NCBI GenBank assembly: GCA_030737875.1
Contig: CM060911.1
Coordinates: forward strand, 91,284,599 to 91,348,598
Direction: 5' to 3'
DNA length: 64,000 nucleotides
Origin: Allium sativum
Taxonomy: Eukaryota > Streptophyta > Magnoliopsida > Asparagales > Amaryllidaceae
Shown: one piece after another, positions 24,394 to 35,200 of the stretch
Layout of the letters: every line of letters starts with the position of its first letter
How positions within the stretch are numbered: the stretch's first letter is position 1
Position numbers and translations under genes: made by a program
The notes under the pieces: generated by a model
Told to the model about the DNA's origin: nothing
The model's database searches: none
The model's input: only the letters and a program-made list of their open reading frames with translations

Positions 24394-24735
24394 AGGGGGG
24401 CTTTGGCGGTCGGAGAAGAGGCTGAGGGCGCACGGGGGGGTCTGGGCGTCGGAGGGGGTGGCAGATGGCCAGAGGCGGCGGAAGGGTTGGATGCGGGTTT
24501 GGGGGGGGCTGCTGTCGCGATTGCTGAAACGGGGGGGGGGGGGGGGGGTTCTTCGTCGCGATCGACTTCGAGGAGGAGGGGGGGTTGGATGTGGCGGCGA
24601 TCGATTAGGGGGGGGGGGCGCCAGCCTCTGGCGGCGGCGACAGGGATTCCCCCCCTTTTTCCGTCGTCTCCCTTTTTCTTTTTCTTTTTTTATTTCTTTT
24701 CTCTGATCTGAGAGAATAAGGGAAGAGGGAGGGTG
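24394..24735 (-). other. Variable GC-rich leader of the solo LTR with G-runs
   Basis: On the minus strand this is a C-rich leader between a TATA box (24739-24750) and a donor-like GTAAGT (24388-24393). It aligns with neither the leader of element A nor that of the other solo LTR. On the + strand it has a G18 run (24531-24548), a G11 run (24608-24618) and several shorter ones. No protein family is recognisable. Confidence 0.6.
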
Positions 24736-24738
24736 CAG

Positions 24739-24750
24739 ATTTATATATAT
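24739..24750 (-). promoter_or_regulatory. TATA box of the nested solo LTR
   Basis: The minus strand reads ATATATATAAAT, followed 20-40 bp later by pyrimidine-rich CCCTCCCTCTTCCC, then TTATTCTCTCAGATC, a plausible start region. The GC-rich leader follows. Confidence 0.5.
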
Positions 24751-25687
24751 TTTTATTTTTAATTCATTTTATTTTTCTAAAAGAAACTTTTTATTTTGAC
24801 CTCGAAACCGAACCCACCGCCTGTCGTCCTTAGCTAATTACCCCCATTCCGAACACAATGGGATATATATCGTAAGCTGATTCGATCGTTTCGATCAGTT
24901 TCTGTTAAATTTACATTTAAATCAGTATATTGAATTTTAAACGTACATTTCAAATTACTGGGGTCACATACTAGCTAGAAAAATTCCTGAAAAATATTTT
25001 CTAGCTTCGTATTGACGATACGGTCCTAACAAAACTAGTTTCGTCGAATTCTGAGACCGTTTGAAAAATGACCAATTTCCAGTCGATTAAAATCAACTGA
25101 AACCGGTCAAACGCGTTTTCTTTTGCCACGCTCACATATTGATTCGAAAAATTATGAAATTTGAAACCTAGAAATAACTTTACATCCCGGACCCAACAAA
25201 ACTAGTTTCGTCGAAATCCGAGGTCGTTTGCAAAATGTCCATTTTTAAGGGCCTGAATTCCATAGCGACTATTCAGAATTTTCAACTGGACATATCTTTT
25301 GATTCCCGATATGAAATTTTGATTATTCGGATTCGTTGGAAAGATATTCACTATTAGATTCCATTATTTTTGGTTTCACTAAAATCCGGATTGTTTTGGA
25401 CCCGGTACATTCAATTGAAGTTTGAAATCGAATTATCGAACTACCGCGCCATTTTCAATTCCTTTTATAATTATATATAATTATTTATATTCTAACGACG
25501 ATGCGTATAATATGTACGTTCTAATTCCATTAAAAATAATTTTCTCGTCGATATTATTTAAAATAATCCATTTTAAATATTCAAAATTCGCTAAAATTGC
25601 CAAAATAAAAATTTTAAACTGGCCCAGATTTTCCGGGTTGTTATAATTCGTGCTTTCCTTCACGGGGAAGTTACGGGTCCTTTTAGT

Positions 25688-25699
25688 TGGTATCAGAGC
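25688..25699 (+). other. Primer-binding site of element A (initiator tRNA-Met)
   Basis: TGGTATCAGAGC is complementary to the 3' end of plant initiator tRNA-Met, the usual primer of Ty3/gypsy and Ty1/copia elements. It starts 2 bp after the LTR end at 25685. Confidence 0.95.
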
Positions 25700-26710
25700 T
25701 TTGGTTTACAGAGCTCGAGAACAAGACACATTAGAACCATACGAAAGAATTCATCAGATATTGGATTAGCAATATCCAATTAGAATGACTCGTTAGAGAT
25801 AGGATCAGTAGTATCCTAGAACGAGTGTGAAGAGTATATTTTTCAAATAAAAACAATTTTGTTTTGAAAATTTAAATCGTTTTATATGTATTTGAATATT
25901 TATTTATTTTGAATATGGACAATCGAGTATATATAGATTTCGCATATACGCGTCATGAACGTATATTCGAAGTTTTAATATACTGGATAGATATAGAATC
26001 ACATTCTAGATTTCCGGGGATGATTCTGATGATGGTGCATCATCATCAGTATTCATATTCGAGTTTCAAAGGTGTGATTTCTATATATTTCCATTAGACT
26101 GGTGTGAGAACCAAAACTTATATAGTTAGAACACATTGTTGTGAACTGGCATAAAAAACATGATTTTTTGTATATATGTATCAAAATTATGAATTTGAAA
26201 CTCTAATTCACTAATTGATTGATGTTTGTGTTGTTTGTTTATTTGTTTGCTAATTTTTAACCATTTATGCCTAATTGAATCGAATATTGAACTATATTGA
26301 AAATTGGTCGCATTTGCTTGCATTCATGTATATCTTTTGAACAGGTCATAGCAAGGAGGCTAGAGCAGAGAATAAAATTTGTTTGCCCGACAAATAGGTA
26401 CATGTTTACTACACAATTTCCAGTTTTGTTTGGGTGATGATGATTTTGTGAGCCTATTGGCTAGCCGCTTGGCTTTTTCTTTTTCTTTTTGAGATCTGAA
26501 GGACCAGGGAAGCTATTTGAAATTCCCCGATGCTCCCGGTGCAGGGGAGGTTATGGCGAAATTTTTCGAAAATTTAGGGTGTTAGCCAAATTTTTGAAAT
26601 TTTGAAAATTCTCAGAAACTGAAAAGTTGGATAATAGAAGCCAGATCGAACGTAGTTTTGAATAATCAAACCACTTTCGACTTTATTCCTTTTCGGGGAC
26701 GAAAAGTTTT
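25700..26710 (+). other. Short non-coding internal region of element A
   Basis: About 1 kb between primer site and polypurine tract with no frame over 65 codons and no gag, protease, RT or integrase motif. The segment 26338-26600 (TGCCCGACAAATAGGTACA, GCCGCTTGGCTTTTTC, GGGGAGGTTATGGCGAAATT) is shared with the interior of element B and with the LTRs at 1855-2090, 47046-47160 and 60716-60910. Confidence 0.85.
25788..25826 (+). ncRNA. 39-nt hairpin downstream of primer site (packaging-signal candidate)
   Basis: Outer stem ACTCGTT/AACGAGT and inner stem AGGAT/ATCCT enclose an AGAGAT bulge and a short loop. A hairpin of identical length and plan is at 53443-53481 in element B, where stem bases differ in pairs. 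Retroviral RNA packaging and dimerisation signals often lie here; that role is inferred. Confidence 0.6.
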
Positions 26711-26722
26711 AAGTGGGGGAGA
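26711..26722 (+). other. Polypurine tract of element A
   Basis: AAGTGGGGGAGA ends 1 bp before the 3' LTR. It is the expected primer for second-strand synthesis. Confidence 0.9.
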
Positions 26723-27714
26723 TTGTAATAACCTGGAAAATCTGGGCCAGTTTAAAATTTTTATTTTGGCAATTTTAATGAATTTTGATTATTGAAAATG
26801 AATTATTTTAAATAATATCGACGGGAAATTTATTTTGAATGGGATTCGACGTATACATTATACGCGTCGTCGTTAGAATATAAATATTTATATATAATTA
26901 TAAATAGAATTGAAAATGGCGCGGTAGTTCGATAATTCGATTTCAAACTTCAATTGGATGTACCGGGTGCAAAACAATCCGGATTTTAGTGAAACCAAAA
27001 AACATGGAATCTAATTGATAGTATCTTTCCAACGAATCCGACAAATCGAGATTTCATATCGGGAATCAAAAGATATGTCCAGTTGAAAATTTTGAATAGT
27101 CGCTATGGAATTCAGGCCCTTAAAAATGGACATTTGGCAAATGACCTCGGATTTCGACGAAACCAGTTTTGTTAGGTCCGTGATGTCGAATTATTGCTAG
27201 ATTCCAAATTTCATAATTTTTTGAATCAATATGTGAGCGTGGTAAAGGAAAACGTGTTTTGACCATTTCAGTTGATTTTAATCGACTGGAAAATGGCCAT
27301 TTTCCTAACAGTCTCAGAATTCGACGAAACTAGTTTTGTTAGGACCGTATCGTCGATACGAAGCTAGAAAATATTTTTCTGGAATTTTTCTAGTTAGTAT
27401 GTGACCCCGGTAATTTGAAATGTACGTTTAAAATTCAATATAGTGATTTAAATGTAAATTTGACGAAAACTGATCGAAACGGTCGAATCAGCTTGCGAAA
27501 CATATCCCATTGTGTTCGGAATGGGGTGATTAATTAGGGACGACAGTCGTTGGGTCCCGTTTGGAGTTTGAAAGGAAAGTCAACATTTAGGGGAGAATTA
27601 AATAAAAATATAACAAAATATAAAACCTTTTCTTTTCATATACCCCCTGCCCCCCCATTCATTTCGATTTCAGTTTTTAAAATAAATAAAAAATAAAAAA
27701 AAACCCTAGCCCCA

Positions 27715-27966
27715 ATGGCCTTGGGCCTCGCGCCCGTCGCACCTCTCCTCAGGTGGTGCCGCGCCACCGTGCCCTCCCTCCTCCATCTCGTCCTCGCACG
27801 CCAGAACCCCTCCGCCCTCCTATTGCTCTCCTCTCCCTCAGTCGAACGCCGTATCCCCCAAATCAACCATGAAAACCCCAACCACCGCTTCTCCTCGACC
27901 TCCTCCGATGCACCCCCACCGCCTACCGTTCAAGCGCACCGACCCCCCCCAGCTGCTCCAACGTGA
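27715..27966 (+). CDS. Leader-exon reading frame, 3' LTR copy (83 codons)
   Basis: The first 70 or so residues equal those of the frame at 13384. Then a few base changes and a shortened C-run shift the frame, giving an earlier stop. Both copies derive from one LTR at the time of insertion, so identity does not show selection. If transcription starts in this LTR it would run into 33238-34811, toward the secreted-peptide gene. Confidence 0.3.
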   Translation: MALGLAPVAPLLRWCRATVPSLLHLVLARQNPSALLLLSSPSVERRIPQINHENPNHRFSSTSSDAPPPPTVQAHRPPPAAPT

Positions 27967-30900
27967 AACGCCCCCCCTCCACACCTGAATTCAAAATGTA
28001 AGTTATATTTTATTTTTCTGTTTTTATTTAATTTAATACTTAACTTTAAAACCAGGTTTTAATATAATGAAAATCAGTTCATAAAAATGTGATTTTATTT
28101 TTTTATTTCTATTCATTTATGTAATTAAAAAGATTTGATTTTTATTTGATTTATATGAGAATAAAGACATGATTTTTATATGGAGAAAAGACTGGATTTT
28201 TATCATATGTAAAGCGAGGAAAAGATTGGATTTTTATAATATATTAGCGGTTTAAAAATACGATTTTTACATATGTTGTAGCGAATTAAAAATATGATTT
28301 TTATATTTTTAAAGTATTAAAAATATAATCTTTACTATATAGAAATATTAAAAATATGATTTTTATATTTTTAAAGTATTAAAAATATAATCTTTATAGG
28401 GTAGAGAATATAAAAATATCATCTTTGTATATGTAGCGAAATAAAAATCTGATTTTTATTTTATATACGTAGAAGTAAAGTGATGATTTTTATAATGATG
28501 AAATCTATATTTTTGAAAAGGCGAAAACTTTATTTTTATAAAGGAGAAAACTCTATTTTTATAAAGGCGAAATCTATATTTTTATAAGGGCAAAATCTAT
28601 ATTTTTGAAATAGAATTTTTATCTATATGTTAGCGGTAAGGAAATATGATTTTTATATATTGAATAGCATAGTAAAAATTCGATTTTTAAATATATGAAG
28701 TGATTATAGAAATATGATTTCTAAATTGAATGTGAATAAATAAAAATGTGATTTTTATTTTAAAGACATCGAAATATAAAAATGTGTGATTTTTATATAT
28801 ATAGTGACTACGGGCAACGAAGATGACGAAGATGGGATAACGAAGAAGATTTCTATTAATGAAGTGTCGTGAAGTGGATAGCTATCGGTGAGAACTTCTC
28901 ACTCTAAATTCTCTTTTTCTAGTTATATATATACTAGGATGCAGACGGTGCTTAGTAGCACCCGACACAATCGTCCACAGACCATGGACTTGTTTGTTTG
29001 GTTGCATAGATTAGTTTGATGATTTGATTTGAATTTGGTTGTTTGGTGAATATGATTGATGTGTGAATGGCGTGGGCCTTCACTAGACCGGGGATAAGGC
29101 TAGGCCTCGTCCCGTTTCTAGTATCGTGCCGTTATGCCGCCGAAATTTTTTAAATATGTTAGAAAAATAAAAATGTCATTTTTATTGTGTAAATGAACTG
29201 AATAGAAATTCAAGTGTTGAAATAAATATTTTTGACGTTAAAAATATAATTTTTAACGTGAAAGTGAATAAATAAATATTTATAAACAAATCGGCCGATT
29301 TGTTTATTTACACTGATTTGACTGATATTGATTGGGTTTATAAATTTTACACATCGCCCAACTGCACAAACAAAAATGTGTGTTTGTTGATTTGAAACCC
29401 CACACGGGTGTTGGGATGATATTTGGCGTACACTAATCCCAATTATTTAATTATTGTCGATCGATTGGTCGACAGACTGTGTAAGCGTCGATTATTTATA
29501 TTTGGTGCTTATGCAGTTGTGTGGTGCACTTTGGTTGATGGTTGATTACATTTCAAAGTTATTATATACATGTGTTGTATGGAATCCATATAATTAACAT
29601 TATATGGTGATTGATTGGGCCTCATTCCAATCGGGAAAATAATGAATATTGTAAAGGAAAATTCATGTGTTGAATCTATTCATGTGTTGAGTGAAATATT
29701 TTAATAATAAAATTCATATCTTTATCATATTTAAAATTAGAACTACTTCCCAGTAGAAGTCTAATTAAAAATCAAACGATAGATACCATAGTTTTATAAA
29801 ATATTTTACATAACAAAAATAGTGATGTGTTGACAGTACTCCTGTGTTGAGATTAGTCGTGGGTTGAAAGAAATATATATTCATGTGTTGAATGGGAAAA
29901 ATATTCATTAGTTGAATAAAATAAAGGAGTTGTGAAAAATATAAAGCCGTGTTGATTAGTTTTGCGCCATTTTGACGTGAACGATATTTACATCGATTTT
30001 ATACGATTTCGAAATGAATTGAATTGAAAACGAATTCGAAATGAATTGAATTGAAAACGAATTCGAAATGAATTGAATTGAAAACGAATTCGAAATGAAT
30101 TGAATTGAAAACGAATTCGAAATGAATTGAATTGAAAACGAATTCAAAATGAATTGAATTGAAAACAATTTCGAAATGAATTGAATTGAAAACGAATTCA
30201 AATTGAATTGAAAGTGAATTGAAATGAATTCAAATTGAATTAAAATTTGAATTGAATAGAAATGAATTTTAAAACGGATTTATAAAGAAGAATTCAATTT
30301 TGATTTGAATTGAATATAGAAGTTGAATTGTTTCAGAAACGAATTCAAAACGAGTTATAAAATTTGTTTTAAATGGAAATCGACGAAATATATATTATAT
30401 ATATTATATATATAATATAATGGCCTGAATAGAATGCGCCGCGCAGCGGCAGTTCGTGAATTTCGACCATTTATTTCAAACGGACATTGCGGGAGATCCG
30501 ACCGTCGGATTCTCCTAAAACCGGAACCGTTGGGTTCGTATCGAAAAGAGCTTTCCAATAAATGTTAGAAATTTGAAATCTAACGGTTGGATTTGGAATT
30601 ATGTCCAAATCAAATTCGAAAAAGGTCGCTGTAAGTGCAGTTCGATGGCCGTTGTTGGAAATCGACTGTACGGGCCTTGATAAAATTATTAAAAATATTG
30701 ATAATTTGTGTAAAATTATAATATGTGAATTGGAAAGATTTGGGGTGAAAAACTCCATATTTGAAAAGATAAAAATAGATTTTTATCGAAATGAACTAGT
30801 TTTGAACTAGAATTAAAATCAATTTATTTTTAAATAAATAAATTGAATTTGAAAGTGATTTTGAAAATAATCAATATTTCCAATACGTGAATTGGACTGG

Positions 30901-32848
30901 AGTTGAATCGAAATTATCTTCGGAATATTTCGATGTTGGATTTCGTGACCATACAGATATTGTTATGGGAATTTGAAAGATATATTTTATATCGTTATTT
31001 CCAATACGATATTTGTTGGTTCCAGAATTTGATATTAAATATAAGCCGATACATTTTCTATTCAGAGCCTTGTATTTAATATCAAATGTGATTTGGGTTT
31101 GACGTGAATCGTGTTTTAGAAGACATTGGTTCTTTAACCCAGTTAAAGACAGAATATTGATTTTTGAGAAGATTAAAACTAAGTGGAGTTTTAATGAATC
31201 TTTAATTAGATTAAAAATGTGAATTGATAATTTTAATTATCAAATTTGAAAAGTGATCGAGAGTGGAGTACCACCAGTTTTGCTCCAAAGCGATAGTTAA
31301 ATCTTTAATTAGATTTGAACGTGAAATGGTAATTAATTTTACCGATAACACCGTGGTGTTAGATATGGAGTATCACCAGTTTTGCTCCATGGGATATATA
31401 GGTTGGGATTGGGAAATAAAACAAATAATTACTTCGGTGTGGTTCGCTAATCCCGACTAGTTTGAAATGATATCCAAAGGAAGATTATAGGATAAATTTA
31501 GAAGAATTTATCTTGGATAAAATTAATTGGAACATTTCCCTAAGAATGTGATTTTGTGAATAAAAGAATATTCTGAATTGGAATGAGGCGTTTGTTGTGC
31601 TTGTGTAACATTCGTTTATTATATACGTGGGTTATTCAGAAAGGCCGGGTTTATACCCATTCTGAATAACCGATTCGACGAGATGTCGAAGATGAAGACG
31701 GTGGTGGAAGACCGGAAGTCTTCACATCGTTTGGGTGATTACTGATGATCTTGATTGGGCTGTGCACCCTGGATGAGGGAATCAGTTGGTGATCGTCCAG
31801 ACGTACTTGGAGATGGATGGATATGCGAGGAAAGTGCCTCCGGTTTCGTTCAGACCCAGAACGAACTTGTAAATGGATTGTGTGTCTGACATTGGATTTT
31901 ATTCTGTGTTGATTGATCTCTATTAAATATACATCTGTTTGGCGGCAGAGAATTTATTCTCTTGCTTAACGCCCTTCTCTGAGACGTACGAGCTCAGAGG
32001 TTGTATATCGATGGACATCAGTCGCATGGAGTGAATTGTCAATTTGGCACGCGTAAGTGGCAATTGATCAAGGCTTCTGTTGAAAAGCAAAGTCTTGTGG
32101 TTGATGATCAAAGCACGGCCTGTGTGGCGTAGCTTTGTGTATAACGTGAATTCGCGAGCCTCACACCTCGGTATGAGTCAAAAACGGGATAGTGACTGCA
32201 GGGAGAGCACGACGTTTCTTTCTAGCTAGGATGGTGTCAGTGACCTACCAGCCCTGACATTTATATACTTTTCACCTGTGTGGTTGTTGGATATGAGGCG
32301 CCTCGGATATAGGTCTGTAAGGACCGGGAAACGTGTGTTCAGGAATTGCCAATCCTCAAAAGTAAGAGAGGACCGGCCCTGAAGATCCAAGGATCATAGT
32401 GGGGTCCTGGGACATTTGCTAGAGTGTCTCGAATCGGAGAGAAGCTTGCCCCTTGCCTCGGCTCATGACGGAATCCAATTTCCAATACGTGTGTTTCGGT
32501 TTTATTTGTAGAGCCTAGTATGGCGACATAGTAGATGGTAGCTATGCCGCCTATGATTGATATTTATGATTGAAATTGTTTTGACACTATACACCTATAC
32601 TAGTATCAAATAATGTGTTTTAAACGTATCAAGCATGCTTTGGCTGTTATAAGGGAAAACCCTATCCTCCGGCTTGCGTTGCATTGTGTGATGGGACCTG
32701 GGTCTTATAACAGCTTCATTTTTCTTTATTTAGCATTGCGCTGTTTGTTCTATGCACTGGTATTCTTGGGAGGAAACCCGTTCCGTGTTATACGGCGTGG
32801 TCCCTAGATTTATCAAACTTTAAAACCAATATTAATAACTGTTTTAGT

Positions 32849-32930
32849 TCTCACACCAGTCACATGACTGACCTGGAGTTTATTGTTTTAACCTAAACTC
32901 TGGGTGCCCCTATTTTCCGCACGGGCAGCT
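32849..32930 (+). other. Conserved three-hairpin module, 3' LTR of element A
   Basis: CAGTC/GACTG, GAGTTTA/TAAACTC and TGCCC/GGGCA are all intact. The CCGT/ACGG stem lies upstream at 32783-32795. Confidence 0.6.
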
Positions 32931-33232
32931 AGTAGTTTTGGTTTTGCAGATTTATATTCACAGGGTCCTGATTAACAGCTAGAACGATGCTCGGAAAGCT
33001 CTGTATCCGTGTATCACTTCTAGTTGTGCTTTTGTATTATTTTCCGTTGCTATGTAATTTATTGTAATCTCTGATATTTATCGAATGTAATTTATTCATT
33101 TATACTCTGTATATTCTTGTATCTGATGGAATTGTTGTAATAACAATGAAATGTTCTTCTGTCTGTGTTCCAATGTGTGTTGTTCTCAAAGTATTCGTGC
33201 TTTCCTTCACGGGGAAGTTACGGGTCCTTTTA

Positions 33233-33442
33233 GTAGAGTTCCTACGAGATTATTTAGTGTATCTCGTATGGACCCTACGAGGTGACCTAAAGGCACCTAG
33301 TATGGTTTCTACGAGATACACTAAAGAATATCGTAGAGCCTGTACGAGAGAGAGTAAAATTGTTTTTTTAATAATACATGGGTGAACTCAACAAAATGCT
33401 GGATTCCTCCTATTTTCCAGTTTTTCTGGGTATACTCAGTAA
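33233..33442. mobile_element. Target duplication GTAGA and right half of the foldback element
   Basis: Positions 33233-33237 are the second target duplication. The rest has several CTACGAG/CTCGTA words in both orientations, and the terminal 23 bp (33420-33442) pair with 12287-12309. Confidence 0.65.
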
Positions 33443-34638
33443 TTTCTTGGATCTAAGTAGAATTTAACACAAATTCCAAATTATCCATATAAATTAATTG
33501 GAATATTTAACAGATTGGACTTACAATTCATTTTCTTAGTTTATTCCACTTTTGATTATTGAAAACTTTTGTAGAAATAAGGATTTTAGTTACATAATTT
33601 TTTATTGTTAGTCCCGTTATCTTGAATACAAGACTCAAAGAGAAGATGGAATAAAGAATTGGGATAAACTAAGATTTAAATAGGAATTCTAAAAATGAAG
33701 AACTCCATCGGATTTATATATATGTAATTAAGATTCAACCCACAGGATTGGCATATATTACACATTAATTACTCTCATCGATTGCTAGTGTAAGCTACAA
33801 AATTATTTTCTATATTAAATGATTGCATACACTACATTCAATTTGCATATGAATATTTACCAATAATCAATCAGCCTTAGATAATTGAATTTTCAAATTT
33901 ACACATATTACTATTTCCGACGCTAAAATTTCAAACAATCATAATTTCTCCGTTTGAACTCCAATCGGAATATATGAAAATTCTTCAGAAAATCATGGTA
34001 AAAAAATGATATAAGTTTCATGGTTAAATTTTAACATCTTCTAAATGTCCATTTTTACCGTTTTCTAATTTTATTGGGTAAGTCCACATTAATTAATAAT
34101 TATAAGACGTGAGGTAGTACGCGATGTTTTTAAATTTTGTTTTTGAGAATGAACAACCGGTTGTATATATTGAAACTTAAACGTTGGTGTTTAAAAAAAA
34201 ATCAAAATTTTATTTGATTTTTGACTAATTTTCGTTCTTCACAAGAAAGAACATGAAAACTCTGATTTTGAAAGAGCAAATAAATTGTTATTTTGACCCA
34301 AAAAAAAGCATGGAATTCTGATTTGATGTTACTACAAAAGATACTAACAAAGTAAAACAATAATGGCAAGTAATTAACAGAAATATTTGGAATTGACAAT
34401 CGTGCAGTGCATTCCAGGAATGCATATCATATATATGCATTATACTTTCTTCACTAATCTATTATTAAGCTCATTATATATATATATCAATAAACAATAA
34501 TTCTATTGAGCATAAAATATACATTTATGTATAAATATATTAACATATATGATGACAATCAACATTCATGAATCTTCCAATTTCGGCACATTAATTAGAA
34601 TTATGGGATTTCAAGTCCAATTTCCACAAGAATTTGTC
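33443..34638. other. Host DNA upstream of the secreted-peptide gene
   Basis: AT-rich and without a recognisable gene. At about 34407-34424 the palindrome TGCATTCC-A-GGAATGCA is followed by ATGCATAT and TATATGCAT. These are repeated CATGCA-like words about 280 bp before the ATG and could be regulatory. The segment 33940-34020 has TTTCTCCGTTTGAACTCCAA wording, reminiscent of the U3-like LTR modules. Confidence 0.5.
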
Positions 34639-34645
34639 TATATAA
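34639..34645 (+). promoter_or_regulatory. TATA box of the secreted-peptide gene
   Basis: TATATAA lies 67 bp before the ATG at 34706, giving an expected start near 34670. A short upstream frame (34670-34693, eight codons with stop) would be in the leader only if transcription begins at or before 34670. Confidence 0.6.
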
Positions 34646-35135
34646 CCAACCATCCAGTGTAGCCTTAACATGATATTCATAAAACAAAACTAAACAAAAG
34701 AAAAGATGATGAAAAGAGTTAGTATTATATTTCTAGTTTGTTTGCTCATTACTGCTATGTCTGCAAACGTTGTATTATCAAGTCTTAAGCCGCCTAGAAC
34801 ACCACCAAACCTGTGACGGCCTGGAATTTCGCTCGATCCGAATCAGTCGTTAAACCGATCTAGACCGTTCGAAACCCCTGAACGTTGAGAACAGGACAAA
34901 TCAGAACACAAACAGAAGAACATTTCATTGCTACTACAACAATTCCATCAGATACAAGAATATACAGAGTATAAATGAATAAATTACATTCGATACTTAT
35001 AAGAGATTACAATAAATTACATAGCAGCGGAAAATAGTACGAAGCACAACTGAAGGTGATATACGGAGACAGAGCTTTCCGGATATCATTCCAGCTGTAA
35101 ACCAGGATCCTATGAATATAAATTTGCAAAACCAA

Positions 35136-35200
35136 ATAGGGGCACCCAGAGTTTAGGTTAAAACAATAAACTCCAGGTCAGTCATGTGACTGGTGTGAGA
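35136..35200 (-). other. Three-hairpin module with one arm deleted
   Basis: CAGTC/GACTG and GAGTTTA/TAAACTC remain, but the GGGCA arm and the TAGTAG segment next to it are missing (compare 19141-19175), so the third stem cannot form. The CCGT/ACGG stem is intact (about 35258-35270). Confidence 0.55.

Larger units (their letters stand above)
18821..25645 (-). mobile_element. Family-A solo LTR nested in the 5' LTR of element A
   Basis: The LTR lies in reverse. On the + strand it begins TGTGACGGCAAAG and ends GGGTTGTTATA, flanked on both sides by ATTCG (18816-18820 and 25646-25650). No internal region is present, so it is a solo LTR of 6825 bp left by LTR-LTR recombination. It is alignable with the surrounding LTR over most of its length but with many differences. 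Its leader segment (24394-24735) is unrelated to that of element A. Its 3' terminal 60 bp also differ from those of element A. It forms a giant inverted repeat with 12407-18820. Confidence 0.93.
12407..33232 (+). mobile_element. Element A: complete non-autonomous giant-LTR retrotransposon, with nested solo LTR
   Basis: Both outer ends are set by the GTAGA duplication. The 5' LTR is 12407-18820 plus 25651-25685 (about 6.45 kb after removing the insert), the internal region 25686-26723 (1038 bp), and the 3' LTR 26724-33232 (6509 bp). An initiator tRNA-Met primer site follows the 5' LTR and a polypurine tract precedes the 3' LTR, as in Ty3/gypsy-type plant elements. The two LTRs look about 98% identical in the stretches I compared, so the insertion is fairly recent. 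There is no gag or pol, so mobility must have come from another element. LTRs six times longer than the interior are unlike LARDs, in which the interior is long, and unlike TRIMs, which are small throughout. Confidence 0.92.
26724..33232 (+). mobile_element. 3' LTR of element A, intact (6509 bp)
   Basis: TGTAATAACCTGG...GGGTCCTTTTA, followed by the GTAGA duplication. Its parts repeat those of the 5' LTR: leader frame from 27715, donor-like GTAAGT at 27998-28003, a 27-bp array at 30006-30195 (about seven copies against five in the 5' LTR), a hairpin-rich domain at 31630-32930. Confidence 0.95.
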
